Origin: Cacajao melanocephalus
Taxonomy: Eukaryota > Chordata > Mammalia > Primates > Pitheciidae
Direction of reading: 5' to 3'
DNA length: 64,000 bases
NCBI GenBank assembly: GCA_963573385.1
Contig: CAUYLG010034936.1
Location: forward strand, 25,560-89,559
Shown here: piece after piece, positions 25,155 through 37,373 of the stretch
How positions within the stretch are numbered: position 1 is the first letter of the stretch
How the letters are laid out: each line of letters begins with the position of its first letter
Position numbers and translations under genes: made by a program
The notes under the pieces: generated by a model
Databases searched by the model: none
What the model was told of the DNA's origin: nothing
What the model saw: the letters and a program-made list of their open reading frames with translations, nothing else

Positions 25155-25940
25155 TCAGTCTCTCCTGCTAATTGTTATTTAAAATAATCAAGACTCCTTG
25201 GAGAAGAGCTGATTCCATGTTTGAAGTGATGAACTCAACATCAACTTGGGGCATCTTATAATCTTATTCCTTACAAAATTCAACAATCTATTTTTAGCTT
25301 ATGGATGCTAAGCAAAGGAAGTAGGAACCACGAGAGCCGAGAGCCAACATGGATTTGTCAAATCTTACAGTTCAGAAGAGTGGTCTTGATTTTAGCACAT
25401 CATTTGTGAAAATCTTGTGAACCTGTCTATTCCTTGCAAATAGACAAAGAAATGTAGGGTGAATTTTGGACAACAAACAGATTCAGAGCTCACTAAACAA
25501 TAGATTAGTAGATTTACAAGTGGACAGAAAGAATCCTGTGGCATTTAGAAAGACCTAATCCTTGACTCTCGGCTTTTTCAGTCAACATTTCTATCAACAA
25601 CTAGAATGATGACATGCTTATGAAATTTAGCATGGCATAAAGTTATAGGGTCAGCCAACCTGCTCTACAAGAGAAAATATTTCAAAAAACATCTTCAGGT
25701 TAGAACAAGATATGAACATAAATGATTTGGAATTAATAAGAGGAAACATAAGATCACACACTTAGATTTAAAAAATAAACACACAGTTTATAATGAGAAA
25801 CACCTCATTTAAAAATATTTGTATAAGGAAGATCCAGGGCTGTTAGCTAACTGAAAACTTGAAATGAATCAACAGAATAATATGGATGCCTTTTCTAAAA
25901 AAGGAATACATCTTAGGAGAAATTACCAAAGTATCCAGAG

Positions 25941-26272
25941 CAGGGGTCAGAAAACTTTCTCTGCAAGGGCTAGACGGTAAATATTTACACCTTTATGTCA
26001 CAATTGCTCAGTCCTATTGCTGTAGTGGGATAACAGCCAGAGAAAAGATGTAAAGGAATGTGCATACTTTATTTATAGAAACAAATTCAAGTTTCAGATA
26101 ATTTTCACATATCATGAAATATTCTTTCGATTTTTAAAACCCATTTTAAAATATAACTCACCCCCACCGCTCCTCCAAACAAAGCAAAAACCATTCTCAG
26201 TTTGTAGTATGTACAAAGCAGGTGGCAATGGCTCTGGGCTAGGGAGCTGTAGTTTGCTTACTTTGGTCTAAA
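25941..26272 (+). mobile_element. hAT-type DNA transposon fragment (family unnamed)
   Basis: GCAGGGGTCAGAAAACTTTC, TAAATATTTACACCTTTATG, a central region, and GGAGCTGTAGTTTGCTTACTT follow the common Charlie-type non-autonomous element that begins GGGGTCAGCAAACTTT and ends in its complement. Confidence 0.6.
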
Positions 26273-26696
26273 TAAAAAGACACTACTTTGCATTAGTCAA
26301 AATATTCCTTGGTAAATGAGAGCCATTTATAAATTAAACATTTCCCAGGGTGATAATAGTGGTGGAGCTAGACATATTTACTCCATAAAAGAGAAAACTA
26401 AGAAGTATGAGGAACATTGAAAAATGCTCAAAAAGCTGTCATGTGAAAACATGATAAATACTTTACCTGTGTTGTTTTATAGACCAGGTATAATGAAAGG
26501 AAGTTCCAGGAAGGCAAAAGGTAACTTTGTATAAAGAAGAATTTTCATCAAAGAGCTGTCCCATCATAAAATGGGCTGTCCCTTAAGGTTTTTGTGGCAT
26601 GGCCATCTCTTGAGAATGTTGTGGAAGGGATTCCCCATAGTAGATGGAAGGTGAAAATAAGTGAAAAATTCAAAAATGTTATTAAAAAAACCTAAC

Positions 26697-26763
26697 CTTC
26701 AAAAATCCTTAGGACCTCTTGATTAATATACTTCTTTATTTCTTCAAATGAAACTGCATCAGC
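26697..26763 (-). CDS. COL19A1: COL19A1 exon, NC2 domain
   Basis: A 67-nt exon that changes the intron phase from 0 (5' side) to 1 (3' side). It encodes ADAVSFEEIKKYINQEVLRI and FE, with no Gly-X-Y, an amphipathic helical pattern, and no cysteine. With the start of the next exon it makes the 44-residue NC2. Acceptor CCCTTCTTCAG; donor G|GTTAGG, weaker than the other donors here. Confidence 0.95.
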
Positions 26764-27776
26764 CTGAAGAAGGGAAAAAAAGGTCTGTTAAAATAGAGCA
26801 TAGATGAATAAAAAGAATAGAAATACTGAGTTGGCGTGCCTCTTGGAAACATCTGTAGAGATGCATTTATCAAGAAAAATGCTTTTGGCAATTGACTATA
26901 TGGGCAATAAATATCTGTTGCTTTGACTAAGTTTGGGAACAAGTTGAAGTGCATAATTGCTTTAAAAGCTATGGGCTGGAATCATAACCAGTGATATCAA
27001 AAGGTTTCCTATTAAGTGGAGACTCATGGCTTTATACAATTAGGAAAGACATTCCTATTACTTCATTTTATAAAGTTAAAGAATCTAAAAAGTGTAATCA
27101 TGATGTTAGTAGACTAACCACAATTTAACTTCTAATCAATTCCTGGACACTGGCAAAGTCAATATCTAATTGATATAATGTATTTTTAAAGTAAGACAAC
27201 CTGGAGCAGAACTCCAAGTATGCTGGACTATTTTTGAAAATGTTGTATTCATGGGGTAAAAGCAAGTTTTACCTATTTCATTATAAAATTTATTCTGTAA
27301 TTTACACATTGCAAGTATATAGGTTTTAAGCAATTTTCTTTTCTTAATTGGGGTCTGGTAAAAGAAAGCAGGCAAATAATGTCAGCTGAATTTTTCACCT
27401 GTTGACAAGTAAATCCACATGCATTTGACAAAGAATCTAACATTTATAACAGTAATGTTTTATTAAAGTACCTTGATTATTTTTAAAAGAACTATTATTT
27501 TTCATGATGGTTAGAATTTTGAAGTATTTTATTACTGTTTATAGTTGGTGATTATTATCCAGGGCTATATGTGTGGCATTAAAGACAATATAATGAGGAT
27601 TAGAGGTTGTGACAAGGGCAATAAGCCCCACTGCCAATTATCCACTTTTGAGATATATACTCGAATGAAAACAGTAATAGAACATGGTCAGATGAGAGAG
27701 TTGACAGCTCTATGGAAAATCACGACGCAATGTGAATTTAAGAATGGAGCAGAGCCTAATTAGACAGTGAGCCTTA

Positions 27777-28085
27777 TTTTTATTTTATTTTATTTTATTT
27801 TTTTGAGATGGAGTCTTGCATTGTCGCCCAGGCTGCAGTACAGTGGCACGATCTCGGCTCACTGTAACCTCCGCCTCCTGGGTTCAAGCGATTCTTCTGC
27901 CTCAGCTTCCTGAGTAGCTAGGATTATAGGTGACCACCACCACATGCAGCTGATTTTTTGTATTTTCAGTAGAGATGGGGTTTCACTACGTTGGCCAGGC
28001 TGGTCTCAAACTCCTGACCTCACAATCCCCCCACGTCGGCCTCCTCAAGTGCTGGGATTACAGGCATGAGCCACTGTGCACGGCC
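27777..28085 (-). mobile_element. Alu element
   Basis: Reverse Alu with a (TTTTA)n head derived from its tail, a full body, and an end at GTGCACGGCC. The flanking duplication TGAGCCTTA occurs at 27768-27776 and 28086-28094. Confidence 0.93.
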
Positions 28086-28839
28086 TGAGCCTTAATTTAT
28101 AAACATTCCTGGGTAGGTTCCTCATCACTCTTCACTGAAAATTCCTCTATCCTGTCTGTGTGTAGGTATGTGATAATATTGTTGTAGGGTTTCTTAACAT
28201 AATGGTGCTGGTTCATTTGTAACAACAAACTGACTAGAATGCCAAAAAACAAAAATAAAAACCCAATGTGATGGGCTTATAAAGTGGTGATTCCTGTAGG
28301 ACAGAATAATTTCAAGAATGCTCTATTTCATTATCTTATTTTCACTGTGTATGTGACAAACGAACTTTAATTAATGCATCTAATACCAATTACTGACACA
28401 GCACCGAGAGTTGAAGTTACACAGGCTTTTATTCAAATACAGTTTAAGGAGAGTGGGCAAAAATAAAGAAGTATGAAAATTGTGTGAATGCCCAGTTTTG
28501 CTTTATATTTGGTGTTGGTTGATTATCTAAGGAGACTGTCTTTAACTGTCCTACTTCACTTCAGAACCCTCCTTTCTTCCTAACATGGATATTTTCAGAT
28601 TAAATTTCTCTGCCGAATGGCCACTCACCACTCCTCCTGAGGATTAATAAAGATATGGGCTTCCTTCACTAAACACTCTTTGCCTAAGTGGTTTCTACTT
28701 CAAAGCACTACTCAGGGCAGATCTGTTGTTCAACAAAATAGAGTATGAAATGGACATATTTCGTAGCAATATGAAACAGACATATGTGGTTTCTTTGTAG
28801 TGTAAGGAGACATTATGGATAGTACCTGTTTTTTAAAAG

Positions 28840-29010
28840 CATGGTTTTGAAGCCATCCAGATCTGGGTCTGACACACTTAATCAATCTATGACCTTGGGT
28901 AAGTCAATGCTCATTTTATGCATTTAGAAAAGTGGGTTGGAAAGGACACCAATCCTTCCAGAATGATTGTGAAGATCAAGTGAGGTAATGTATAGTAAGT
29001 GCTTAGTAGA
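28840..29010 (+). mobile_element. MIR SINE fragment
   Basis: Core order TGGTTTTGAAGCCA, ATCTGGGTCTGACAC, ATGACCTTGGGTAAGTCA, AAGATCAAGTGAGGTAATG and AAGTGCTTAG follows the MIR consensus. Confidence 0.75.
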
Positions 29011-29108
29011 GGATCCGCCATGTAACTTTAAATGACAGCTATCGGTGCCCTCACAGGGGCCAGTGTAGGTTTGTTTTATTTATTTGAAAGGCATTATCAT
29101 TTCTTTCA

Positions 29109-29342
<234 letters not shown>

Positions 29343-29399
29343 TTAAGGAAAAAATAATAATAAAGAATAATCTCTTCTAGAACCACATCAGCTGTAGTT

Positions 29400-29615
29400 A
29401 AAAGCAAAAGTTCTGGATTCATACTGGCACTTATTAGCTGTTGGGCCTTGAACAAATAACTTAAACTCTCTGTGTCCTAGCCTCCTCTCCTACAAAGTGG
29501 GTATATTAACAGTAACTATTAAATAGGGTAATATTGAGAACTAAATGAGTTAATGCAAGTAAAGTGCTCAGAGTAATGCCTGGCATCTTGGCAGTACTCA
29601 ATATATAAAAGTTAG
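29400..29615 (+). mobile_element. MIR SINE
   Basis: Ordered MIR motifs: GTTCTGGATTCATA, ACTTATTAGCTGTTGGGCCT, AACTCTCTGTGTCCTAG, AACTAAATGAGTTAATGCAA, AAAGTGCTCAGAGTAATGCC. Confidence 0.85.
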
Positions 29616-30102
29616 TGAGAATGTTAGTTGTACTTTGTTGTTCATCTAGGATGATGGCAGTTTTGAGAGTCAACATCAGCTATCACTTGAAGTCCGGGTC
29701 TCCTTTGCAGTGATAAAGGAAGATTGCCAAGGAGATCTCATTACTGAGACTTTTCACTTAAAAAAACGTCAGGACACTCAAAATCTCTCCTAAATCATGT
29801 GCTCTCCCTACTCCTGACTTTCCCATTTGTTTGGTCTTTATTAGACTCTTCAGGTTTGTTTTCTGTATTTGTGCTTTTCACGTGTATGGATGTGTGTGCA
29901 TGTGTATGTGTGTGTGTGCACTTGGGTGTGATCACTATGTCCTAAATACATACATATTTAGGTATATATGTGAGGTGAGAAGGGAGAGCTATTGAAAAAG
30001 ATCAAAGCAGGTGACTGGGGGAGGATTTCATCAGATCATTTACTTAATAATATAAATGAACTACAGAAGAATCAGTTGAATAAAATGTCATAATTAATTA
30101 GC

Positions 30103-30181
30103 AAAATACTATCTTAGATGTTCCTAAATCTGATATGAAAGTAAAATACTACATTATATGTACTTAAATCTGATATGAAGT
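30103..30181. repeat. Tandem duplication of a 40-bp unit
   Basis: Two units in a row share AAAATACTA, TTAAATCTGATATGAA-type blocks (30103-30142 and 30143-30181) with several substitutions. Confidence 0.85.
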
Positions 30182-30230
30182 TTCCTTGATGCTGTATGTG
30201 TTTGTGCAAGAGAGAATGAGGGTGCAGGGG

Positions 30231-30271
30231 AGAGAGAGAGAGAGAGGAGAGAGAAAGAGAGAGTGAGAAAG
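30231..30271. repeat. (GA)n purine microsatellite
   Basis: AGAGAG repeats broken by AGGAG, AAAG and GTGAG. Confidence 0.9.
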
Positions 30272-30740
30272 ATCATGGCAGTTGCTTCAGTCATAGATTT
30301 TCAAATATTTAGTTGCATAATTCCAGGAGGTGATTCTCACAGAAAATATGATGGAATGGTGCTTGAAGCTGCCCTGCATCTCATTATATTATTCTTTTAA
30401 CTATGACTGTTCTGCAGAAGGCCAAATTCTATTTCTCTTGACTTAAAAAATAACAAAAATATGAACAGTTACAGAGATTTACGTAATCATAGAATCAGAT
30501 ATAGAAAGAAGCCATACAGAAAGAAATAAAAGCAGTTGGGACTAGAATCAACGCTACTATCTTAGTTATAAAAAATATATCTGCATACAGGTCTGTCACT
30601 CCAGCTCACATTTGGAGAAATTTCTGAGATGACTAGAAAAAATATTAGCACACTTCAATCAATGATTAATACTCTGATCATGTGCAAATTAATGCAATCT
30701 TTAACACACTAAAATTATTTTATAAGTACAAAGATGTTTG

Positions 30741-30850
30741 TTATGATGATGTTTATTATTATTATTATATTCAATATTATTATATATTATATCCATTATA
30801 TCCAATATTATATCCATATTATTATATGATGTTAATATTATTATTATATC
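30741..30850. repeat. (TTA)n-derived low-complexity stretch
   Basis: TTATTATTA runs alternating with ATATCCATTATATCC-like units. Confidence 0.85.
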
Positions 30851-30859
30851 CAAATGTCC

Positions 30860-31210
30860 AGCAGACTAGGTAAGTAAAATAAGGTATAGTCAAACAGTAG
30901 AATAACATACAGCAATTAAAAGGTAGATACAGACTTGTATTTACTGACAAGAAAAGATGATCAATATATATTGTTAGGTGAAAAAAGTCACTTACAATAC
31001 AGCATAAACTCCTTTATGGAAAAGTATATATTTATATTAATACATATATGTGTATATTATGTACACATATGGAAATACAGAAATATGTCCAAATGTCACA
31101 GTGTTTATCTCTGTGTAGTTGGATAAGGTAGATTTTTTCTTTCCTTTTAAATTTACACTGTCTGTATTTTCACATTTCCTTCATTTATTATGGACATTTA
31201 CGATAATAAA
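30860..31210 (+). mobile_element. L1 3' fragment (old L1M-like, tentative)
   Basis: AATAACATACAGCAATTAAAA, TATATTGTTAGGTGAAAAAAG, CACAGTGTTTATCTCTG and TTCACATTTCCTTC resemble the terminal part of old L1 elements. Confidence 0.5.
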
Positions 31211-31567
31211 CAAAAGCTAGCAAACTGATACCAGTATATAAACACATGTGCCCACATTCACACACAATAGCAACCCTTAATAGAATTACATTGGGTAACA
31301 ACAATGTTTGAGTAACTTCTTGCAGTGGCCTGACTACTACAAATTAATTCCATTAATTCTAGTGGAAAGTTATTCTAGTAGAAAATGTTGAGGTTCATTA
31401 AAGGAAATAAAGAGATATTGCAACAATGACATTAATGCTGCAAACAACACAAAAACATATAACATAATTGGTATTACTAGTAACTTCACTATACTTTCAG
31501 TTACCCTTTCCATTTCTCTACCCCCTCACACCACCTTCTTTACTCTACTTAGTTTTTCTATATGTTA

Positions 31568-31778
31568 GTAGTTTTCAACTGTAGTGATTTTGCTTCCCAG
31601 GAGGCATTTGGTGATGTCTGGGGACACTTTTGGTTGTCATAGTTGGAGTGATGGTGGTGCTACTGCATCTAGTGGATGAAGGCCATGGATGCTGCTAAGC
31701 ATTTTACAACTCCAAAGCAGCCAACCACAACAATTATCTGTCCCTGAATATTCACAGTGCTGAGGTTGAGAAACCTTA
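31568..31778 (+). mobile_element. MER5A (hAT-Charlie)
   Basis: Starts AGTTTTCAACTG, contains GGTGATGTCTGGGGACA, GTGCTACTGCATCTAGTGG and GGATGCTGCTAAGCATT, and ends TGAGGTTGAGAAACCTTA. Near full length. Confidence 0.88.
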
Positions 31779-32040
31779 CTCTAGATAAAAAGAACATGGG
31801 TGATGGTTATAGTAGAGATATATGTCTGAGACAGGAGGATAATAAAAGCTTTCCAAACTTTAATAGCAAAGTATACTTGGCTGTGTACAAAGGCCAACTA
31901 CATAGATATAACCATATGACACCCTAGCCTTTACATAAGTGGTGATTTGCAAGGGTTTACACACATAATTGTGTAACCCAAATGATGGGACAGTTGTAAC
32001 AGACAGACTTGAATAACAATCAAAATAGTAATAAACATAC

Positions 32041-32085
32041 ACGTTCTCCTTTGGGGCCTCTGTCTCCAGGCTTACCCTTGATGCC
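32041..32085 (-). CDS. COL19A1: COL19A1 exon, COL2 helix
   Basis: A 45-nt phase-0 exon with five triplets: GIKGKPGDRGPKGER. The 3' end reads GAACGT then GTATGT. A competing GT two bases upstream would shift the frame; the CGT end keeps Arg and the Gly start of the next exon. Acceptor TCTGTTTTTCAG. Confidence 0.95.
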
Positions 32086-32217
32086 CTGAAAAACAGATGT
32101 CAACATGAAAATCACTGTTTGCCAAGACTTTTCATTAATCTGATTGATCTAAATGTTGGTAGGTATTCTGGATGCAGTATGCATTGTAACTTTAATTTTA
32201 AATGATATTTTCCATAC
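32086..32217 (-). other. COL19A1: COL19A1 intron, 132 nt
   Basis: Short phase-0 intron between two small COL2 exons; nothing else recognised. Confidence 0.9.
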
Positions 32218-32253
32218 CTGAGCACCTGGTATTCCATCTTTTCCATTTATTCC
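32218..32253 (-). CDS. COL19A1: COL19A1 exon, COL2 helix (36 nt)
   Basis: Phase-0 exon of four triplets: GINGKDGIPGAQ. Acceptor GTCTTTATAG, donor CAG|GTATGG. One of the smallest exons here; a typical collagen exon of a multiple of nine bases. Confidence 0.95.
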
Positions 32254-32369
32254 CTATAAAGACAAAAAAGGATTAATATTTCTAATTCTGCATTAACATA
32301 GTTAAACACAACAAAAGGGTAAAGTTTCAAAGACAGTTCTTTAATCATGTTTCTTCTGAGAGCTTGGTA

Positions 32370-32590
32370 AAGCAAGGTGGTAAAATGGAACACAGATTAA
32401 CAGAATCAGATAGCCCTGAGTTCAGATTCTGACTGTGTCACTTACCAGTCCCATTAACCTTTTTGGGCAATTTACTTAACCTTTAATAGCATCAGCCTCT
32501 TCACTAGTGAGGAAAATAACCTTAAAACTAAGAATTAAGTGAAATAACATGAAAATGCATGGTCCACTATAAATAGTCAACAAAGATTAT
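32370..32590 (+). mobile_element. MIR SINE
   Basis: GAGTTCAGATTCTGACTGTG, TCACTTACCAG, GGGCAATTTACTTAACCTT, AGCCTCTTCA and AATTAAGTGAAATAACATG match MIR order. Confidence 0.75.
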
Positions 32591-33734
32591 TTTCCTTTCT
32601 TATTCTCCTATCAGGTCATCCTGAGAAATAAGAAGGTGCCTCATGGCATTAGGTGGCTGGAGTATGGCATTTTTGTTACCTTCTAACAGGTTTTCCAGCA
32701 CAGGGTCTCAGTTGCTGCTGGGGAAATTTTATAACATGGCCAGAGCATGATCCTACTATAAAATAAATGGTCAGTCAGAGAACAATTGTTATTTTTCAGT
32801 TGGAAATATGAAAGAAAAGCAAAAAATGTATAATCATGGTTTTGACAGTATTAATCAGTCACTTTTTATTAGAAAACTGTAAGTTTCTTTAACTTTAAAA
32901 AGGAGTTCTAGAAGTGATAATGAAGCCTAGTCCTGCTTAAAGATTTATAATACTAAGAGAACTACTGGCTGGGAGATATAAGAAGGAAAAGTATTTGAGG
33001 TCAAATCAAATACCCAGGGTCCAACAGCAGGTGTGTTTTTGAGATTTGATTTGAAGAGGGAGATCAAGGTGAGGAATACGATTTCTTAGCCAGCAGGCAA
33101 TTGAATGGACTTGCTCCTCTAAAAGCCCAAGGGACTTTTATTGTGCTGGAATGGATTCTGTGAGGATGGAACTGCAAAGAACTGCGTGTTTTCACTGCTA
33201 TAAATTATACTGATATCTGTCACAGTTGATAACCCAACCATAGTCCACCAACCTCTGTGAAACATCCTGGGAATTACTGAGAGTATGTTAACCAAGAACA
33301 TGTTACCTGAAGTGTATGGTTCAAAGAATTTATTACATTTAGACACATGAGGAACAAAGATAAAGCTGATTAAGGAGAGGATGTGAAAGAAACAGCTGTG
33401 TTACTTGAATAAAAGAAGATAAATATAGTGTGAAAACGTAATTCATGTTTTTGGTAACAATGTAAGAAAAGAACCCTATAACCTGTTTTTTGCCTCTAGT
33501 AATTTATCAAAGACTATCATGAGTGTCCTCTTTTGTACAGGAAGGCGTTACTTTCTATTCGCAAGGGAGTCGTGCTTTCAGAGATTTTTAGAATAACTCA
33601 TATGTATTTGCTCCTCTTTACGCTCATCTCATTCATCTGGCAGAGCCCCATTCCTGGGTACAACCAACTTTCTCTCTACCTCACATCTGCATCTGAGCAG
33701 CTAACTGGCTGAAGAAAACCACGTATCTTTGCTT

Positions 33735-35260
33735 GCTTGTTCCAACCTTAATGTATGACAGCAGATCACAAGCAGCCCCTCAGCATTACCAGGTCATCCT
33801 TCTGTATTTCCCAATTTGACTACCTTTCTATCTTTCTGAAAGTACTAATTCACACATTTTCCAGTCTCTTCAAACCTCCAGCATCACCTCCACACTGTTC
33901 ACACTTGGACGACCTGCATTCTTCTTTCACTAATAAACAAAAGAGAGCCCTCTCACCATCCCTCCACCAGTTGCATCAATCTTCATGGATTTACACCCCA
34001 ACTTTGGCACCCCACACCCCACAGTTAGGAAGGATGAACTGTCCCTGTTTCCGGTTAAGACCAATTCCCACTTATGAGTACACCAGTTCTACTCAAAGTA
34101 ATCTTTACTCTCTTGTGTCATCAAATTTTCCTCTCTCAACTGGATCATTCCTACCAAGACACTAACATGCTGTGATCTCTCCCACCAACGACCTCCACAT
34201 TTCCGGTGCAGTAGAGAATTATCAGCCCTCATGTTACTGATCTGTATGTTGATCACTCCTTTCTCCTTTCACTTAAAACAGTTCACTTGACATCCAGGAA
34301 ACCTCAGTTGCCCAATTTTCTTTCTGTCTCTCTGGCTACAGTCTCTTAGCCTTCTTAGTTGGGTCCTCTTCCTAACATTTGAAGTGCTCTCTTCCTTCCT
34401 ATCCTCAGTGACTCTTACTTTTCCAGGCTCAGGTTTAGATATCCAAATTGGTCTCTCTAATCCTGGCTTCTCCCAAATTCCAGGTGCCTATATCCACTGT
34501 GTACTTGACATCTCCACCTGAATATCAACTAGTGCTTCAACATGAACATGTCCAAAATAGAACTCTTGGCTCTCCCTCCCAAACCCACCGATCTTCAGGC
34601 TGCCTCATTTTACCAAACAGCAGAACTCTCACATAGTTGCTCAGACTCCACACCACAGTTGTGACTGGTCTCTTTTCCTCACTCTTTGCATCTAGTCTAT
34701 CAGCACGTTTTGTTGTTTGCTGGCTCTCCCTTCAATGTACATCTTAAGTTCCCCTACTCACGACTGTTCCCACTGTCACCATCCCTCATGGAGGTGACGG
34801 TGATGTTTTCTTACTGCTCTGTCTTCTTCTGCCCTGCTCCCTACAGCCTAATCTCCATACAGTGTCAGAGTGATTCTGAAAATGTTCAATCATTTTCATT
34901 CTTTGCTACAAAAGCTCCAGTGGATTTCCATCATATTTCAAATGAAATCCAAACTTCATTCCCTGGCTTGGAAGTTCTTCATGGTCTGGCCACCACCTAT
35001 ATCTCCCTCTGTATCCTTCCCATTCTTCCTTCACTTAGTTCATTCTTAACTTCATGCCTTTTGATGAGGTCTTTGACCTTATCAGGCTCACTTCTGTCCT
35101 AGTCACTTCTTTTTTCCTGAAACAATGGTCTCCTGACCTTCCTGTGGCTTGATTTCTCACTTTATGCAGGTTTCCGCTCAAATTGCAGACAAACCTTCTC
35201 TGAGTCCGCTATTTGAATAATAATCCAGAGCTTTACTCTACATACACCTTCTTCTACTTG

Positions 35261-35297
<37 letters not shown>

Positions 35298-35420
35298 GTG
35301 TGTTGTTTTTATCCATTTTCCTACACTAGAATGCAAAAGCTATGAGTTGTTAGCACCTAGAACAGTGCCTAGCATGTAGGAGGTGCTCACGAAATATCTG
35401 TTGATGGATGAATTGCTTTT
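33735..35420 (+). mobile_element. L2 LINE, decayed
   Basis: Pyrimidine-rich coding remnant with L2 phrases such as AAAGCTCCAGTGGATTTCC, TCAAATGAAATCCAAACTTC and TTCATGGTCTGGCCACC, ending in the L2 3' signature ACAGTGCCTAGCATGTAGGA and GGTGCTCACGAAATAT. Open frames of about 136 and 138 codons inside are chance remnants of this element. Confidence 0.75.
35265..35303. repeat. (TG)n microsatellite inside L2
   Basis: Nearly perfect TG repeat with one CG. Confidence 0.92.
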
Positions 35421-36418
35421 TGCATAATCTCCTGGGGACTCAATGGCAGGCTTCAATGAGATGGCTTGCAGGGGATGGGGATGAGGAGGTAAGAGGAAGC
35501 AGGGAATGAAACTAACATTATCAAGTACCTTCCATAGCCAGGCACTTTCCGTATGTAATGGCAGTTAAGTGACTCATAAAATCCTTTGAGCCATAATTCA
35601 GAGCCAGATCTTCCTGACTCTAAATGGCATTTTTTCATGTTGCCTTCTCTGGGGGAAATGGTGGTCACCAACCCTGAAGGTTTCACAGAGGTGCCACACT
35701 GGCCTCCTGAATTCTGCGCTGCTTGTTCACCTTGCCTTCCTTTCTGTACACACCACAGCAAATGAACCAGCAATGACCTTCTATAAAGCATAACTCTGAG
35801 AGTAAGGTGTGTCTTATTCATCTTAGATTTCCTCCCCAAAGGCCCAGCACATTCTTAGCAAACAGCAGTGACTAGATGAATTTATGTGGAATTGAATTAG
35901 TCAGAATGATTGTTACAATGTCACATCAATATCACAGATCAGTAACCAAGAGCTCTTTTAGGACACAAGGGGATGAGACATTTGCCAGCACTGATTTATG
36001 AAAGCCTAAGAACAAGGCCTGTATACAAAGGAGGAAATTTGAGAAAATACCTTCTACTTTAGGATTTAGCTAAACATACAGGTATTATATCTATAAGTCT
36101 TTGGTTTCTTTATACTTTAAGAGGTGACAGGCCATTATATTTTCTTTAAGTTTCTTTAGGTTTAAGAAATAATGAGTCAGATTTCCTGCCACTTAAAACT
36201 CTCACTGTTTTCAACACTGTTTAAGACATAAAGATACCACACACATATCTAGGGAACTCAGTGAGAACTCCAGTCCATGCCATCAAAATCTATCTGCACA
36301 ATCTTCTTAGTCCTTGGAAACTGCTTATTCAAATCTCAGAATTTCTGAGGCAGTAGATGAGGGATGATGTTAGAGCATTTCTCTAGTTGGCATATTTTAA
36401 GCAGTAAGAAGTACTTAC

Positions 36419-36481
36419 TGGCTTTCCTGAGGGTCCTTCTGGTCCAGGGAAACCTGTATCTCCAACAGGTCCTCTCTCACC
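36419..36481 (-). CDS. COL19A1: COL19A1 exon, COL2 helix (63 nt)
   Basis: Phase-0 exon of seven triplets: GERGPVGDTGFPGPEG then PSGKP. Acceptor TGTGTTTATAG, donor GTAAGTACTT. Confidence 0.96.
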
Positions 36482-36537
36482 CTATAAACACATCCATAGA
36501 CACAAATTAATTGCCAAGAAATGTTTTAAAGCTGCAC

Positions 36538-36559
36538 GCAAGTACAACGCAAGTACAAC
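36538..36559. repeat. 11-bp tandem duplication
   Basis: GCAAGTACAAC occurs twice without a gap. Confidence 0.95.
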
Positions 36560-36568
36560 AGTCATGAA

Positions 36569-36610
36569 AGTTTTTTTTCTAGGGTTTGAGTTTCACAAGA
36601 GGGTTTTTAA
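36569..36610 (+). repeat. 41-bp direct repeat, copy 1
   Basis: AG, a T run, then CTAGGGTTTGAGTTTCACAA and GAGGGTTTTTAA. The same sequence recurs at 37374-37414, differing only by one T in the run. It starts 12 bases into the intron after the exon at 36623. Confidence 0.95.
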
Positions 36611-36622
36611 CTGCCAACTCAC

Positions 36623-36667
36623 CGGTTCCCCTGGAACTCCTGGGGGCCCTGGGGCACCAGGTTTTCC
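36623..36667 (-). CDS. COL19A1: COL19A1 exon, COL2 helix (45 nt)
   Basis: Phase-0 exon of five triplets: GKPGAPGPPGVPGEP. Acceptor TTGCCTTGCCAG, donor CCG|GTGAGT. Its two flanks carry the identical 41-bp repeat, and an Alu lies 128 bp upstream on the transcribed strand. Confidence 0.96.
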
Positions 36668-36795
36668 CTGGCAAGGCAAATTGAAGAGAAATGTTAGGAG
36701 CCAAATTGCTGAACAACACCGTGCGCTTCTCTTCCCCCATCTTGGGTTTAAAATGCTCCCAACGCTGTTGCTCTCCAAATTAAACTGGCATTTCT

Positions 36796-37098
36796 GGCCG
36801 GGTATGGTGGTTCAAATCTGGAAGTCCAGCACTTGGGAGGCTGAGGAGGGCAGATCACTTGAGGTCAGGAGTTCGAGACAAGCCTGGCCAAAGTGGTGAA
36901 ACTCTGTCTCTACTAAAAATAATACAAAAATTAACCAGGCATGGTGGCATGTGCCTGTAATCCCAGCTACCCAGGAGGCTGAGGCAGGAGCATCACTTGA
37001 CACCAGGAGGCGAAGTTTGCAGGGAAGTGAAGGTTGCAGTGAGCCGAGATCATGCCACTGCACTCCAGCCTGGGTGACAGAGCAAAACTCTATTTCAA

Positions 37099-37130
<32 letters not shown>

Positions 37131-37132
37131 AG
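36796..37132 (+). mobile_element. Alu element with internal duplication and AATA tail
   Basis: Begins GGCCGGGTATGGTGGTTCAA. An extra copy of the GAAGTTTGCAGGGA segment lies at 37008-37044, next to GAAGGTTGCAGTGA. The tail is an (AATA)n run at about 37098-37130. Target duplication TGGCATTTCT at 36786-36795 and 37133-37142. Confidence 0.94.
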
Positions 37133-37373
37133 TGGCATTTCTAAGGGGACAGAGTCTGGGAAAGATATAGTCAACTCTGCAGGCCATAAGGTTCAGACTT
37201 GGGTACAGTTCTCTGAATAAATATTTGTATGGATGGTGGAGGATAGGAGAGGAGAATATTGTTGAAAATATTAGACCAAAACATACTAATTATTGGAAAT
37301 CCCTCTTGTGCTTATTTTCCTGGCAGCTTTTCTTTACTTTGGGGGTGGAAAAATGGGCACAAAGCATCAAAGA

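Larger units (their letters stand above)
32254..36418 (-). other. COL19A1: COL19A1 intron, about 4.2 kb
   Basis: Holds a MIR (about 32370) and a long L2 copy (33735-35420) with an internal TG microsatellite. 32600-33730 and 35430-36400 show no recognised element. Confidence 0.87.
36482..36622 (-). other. COL19A1: COL19A1 intron, 141 nt
   Basis: Contains copy 1 of the 41-bp direct repeat (36569-36610) and an 11-bp tandem duplication (36538-36559), so nearly half of the intron is duplicated sequence. Confidence 0.9.

Noticed and set aside
33755..35102. Open frames of 136 and 138 codons on +
   Set aside because: They lie within a decayed L2 element and change frame; no intact domain.
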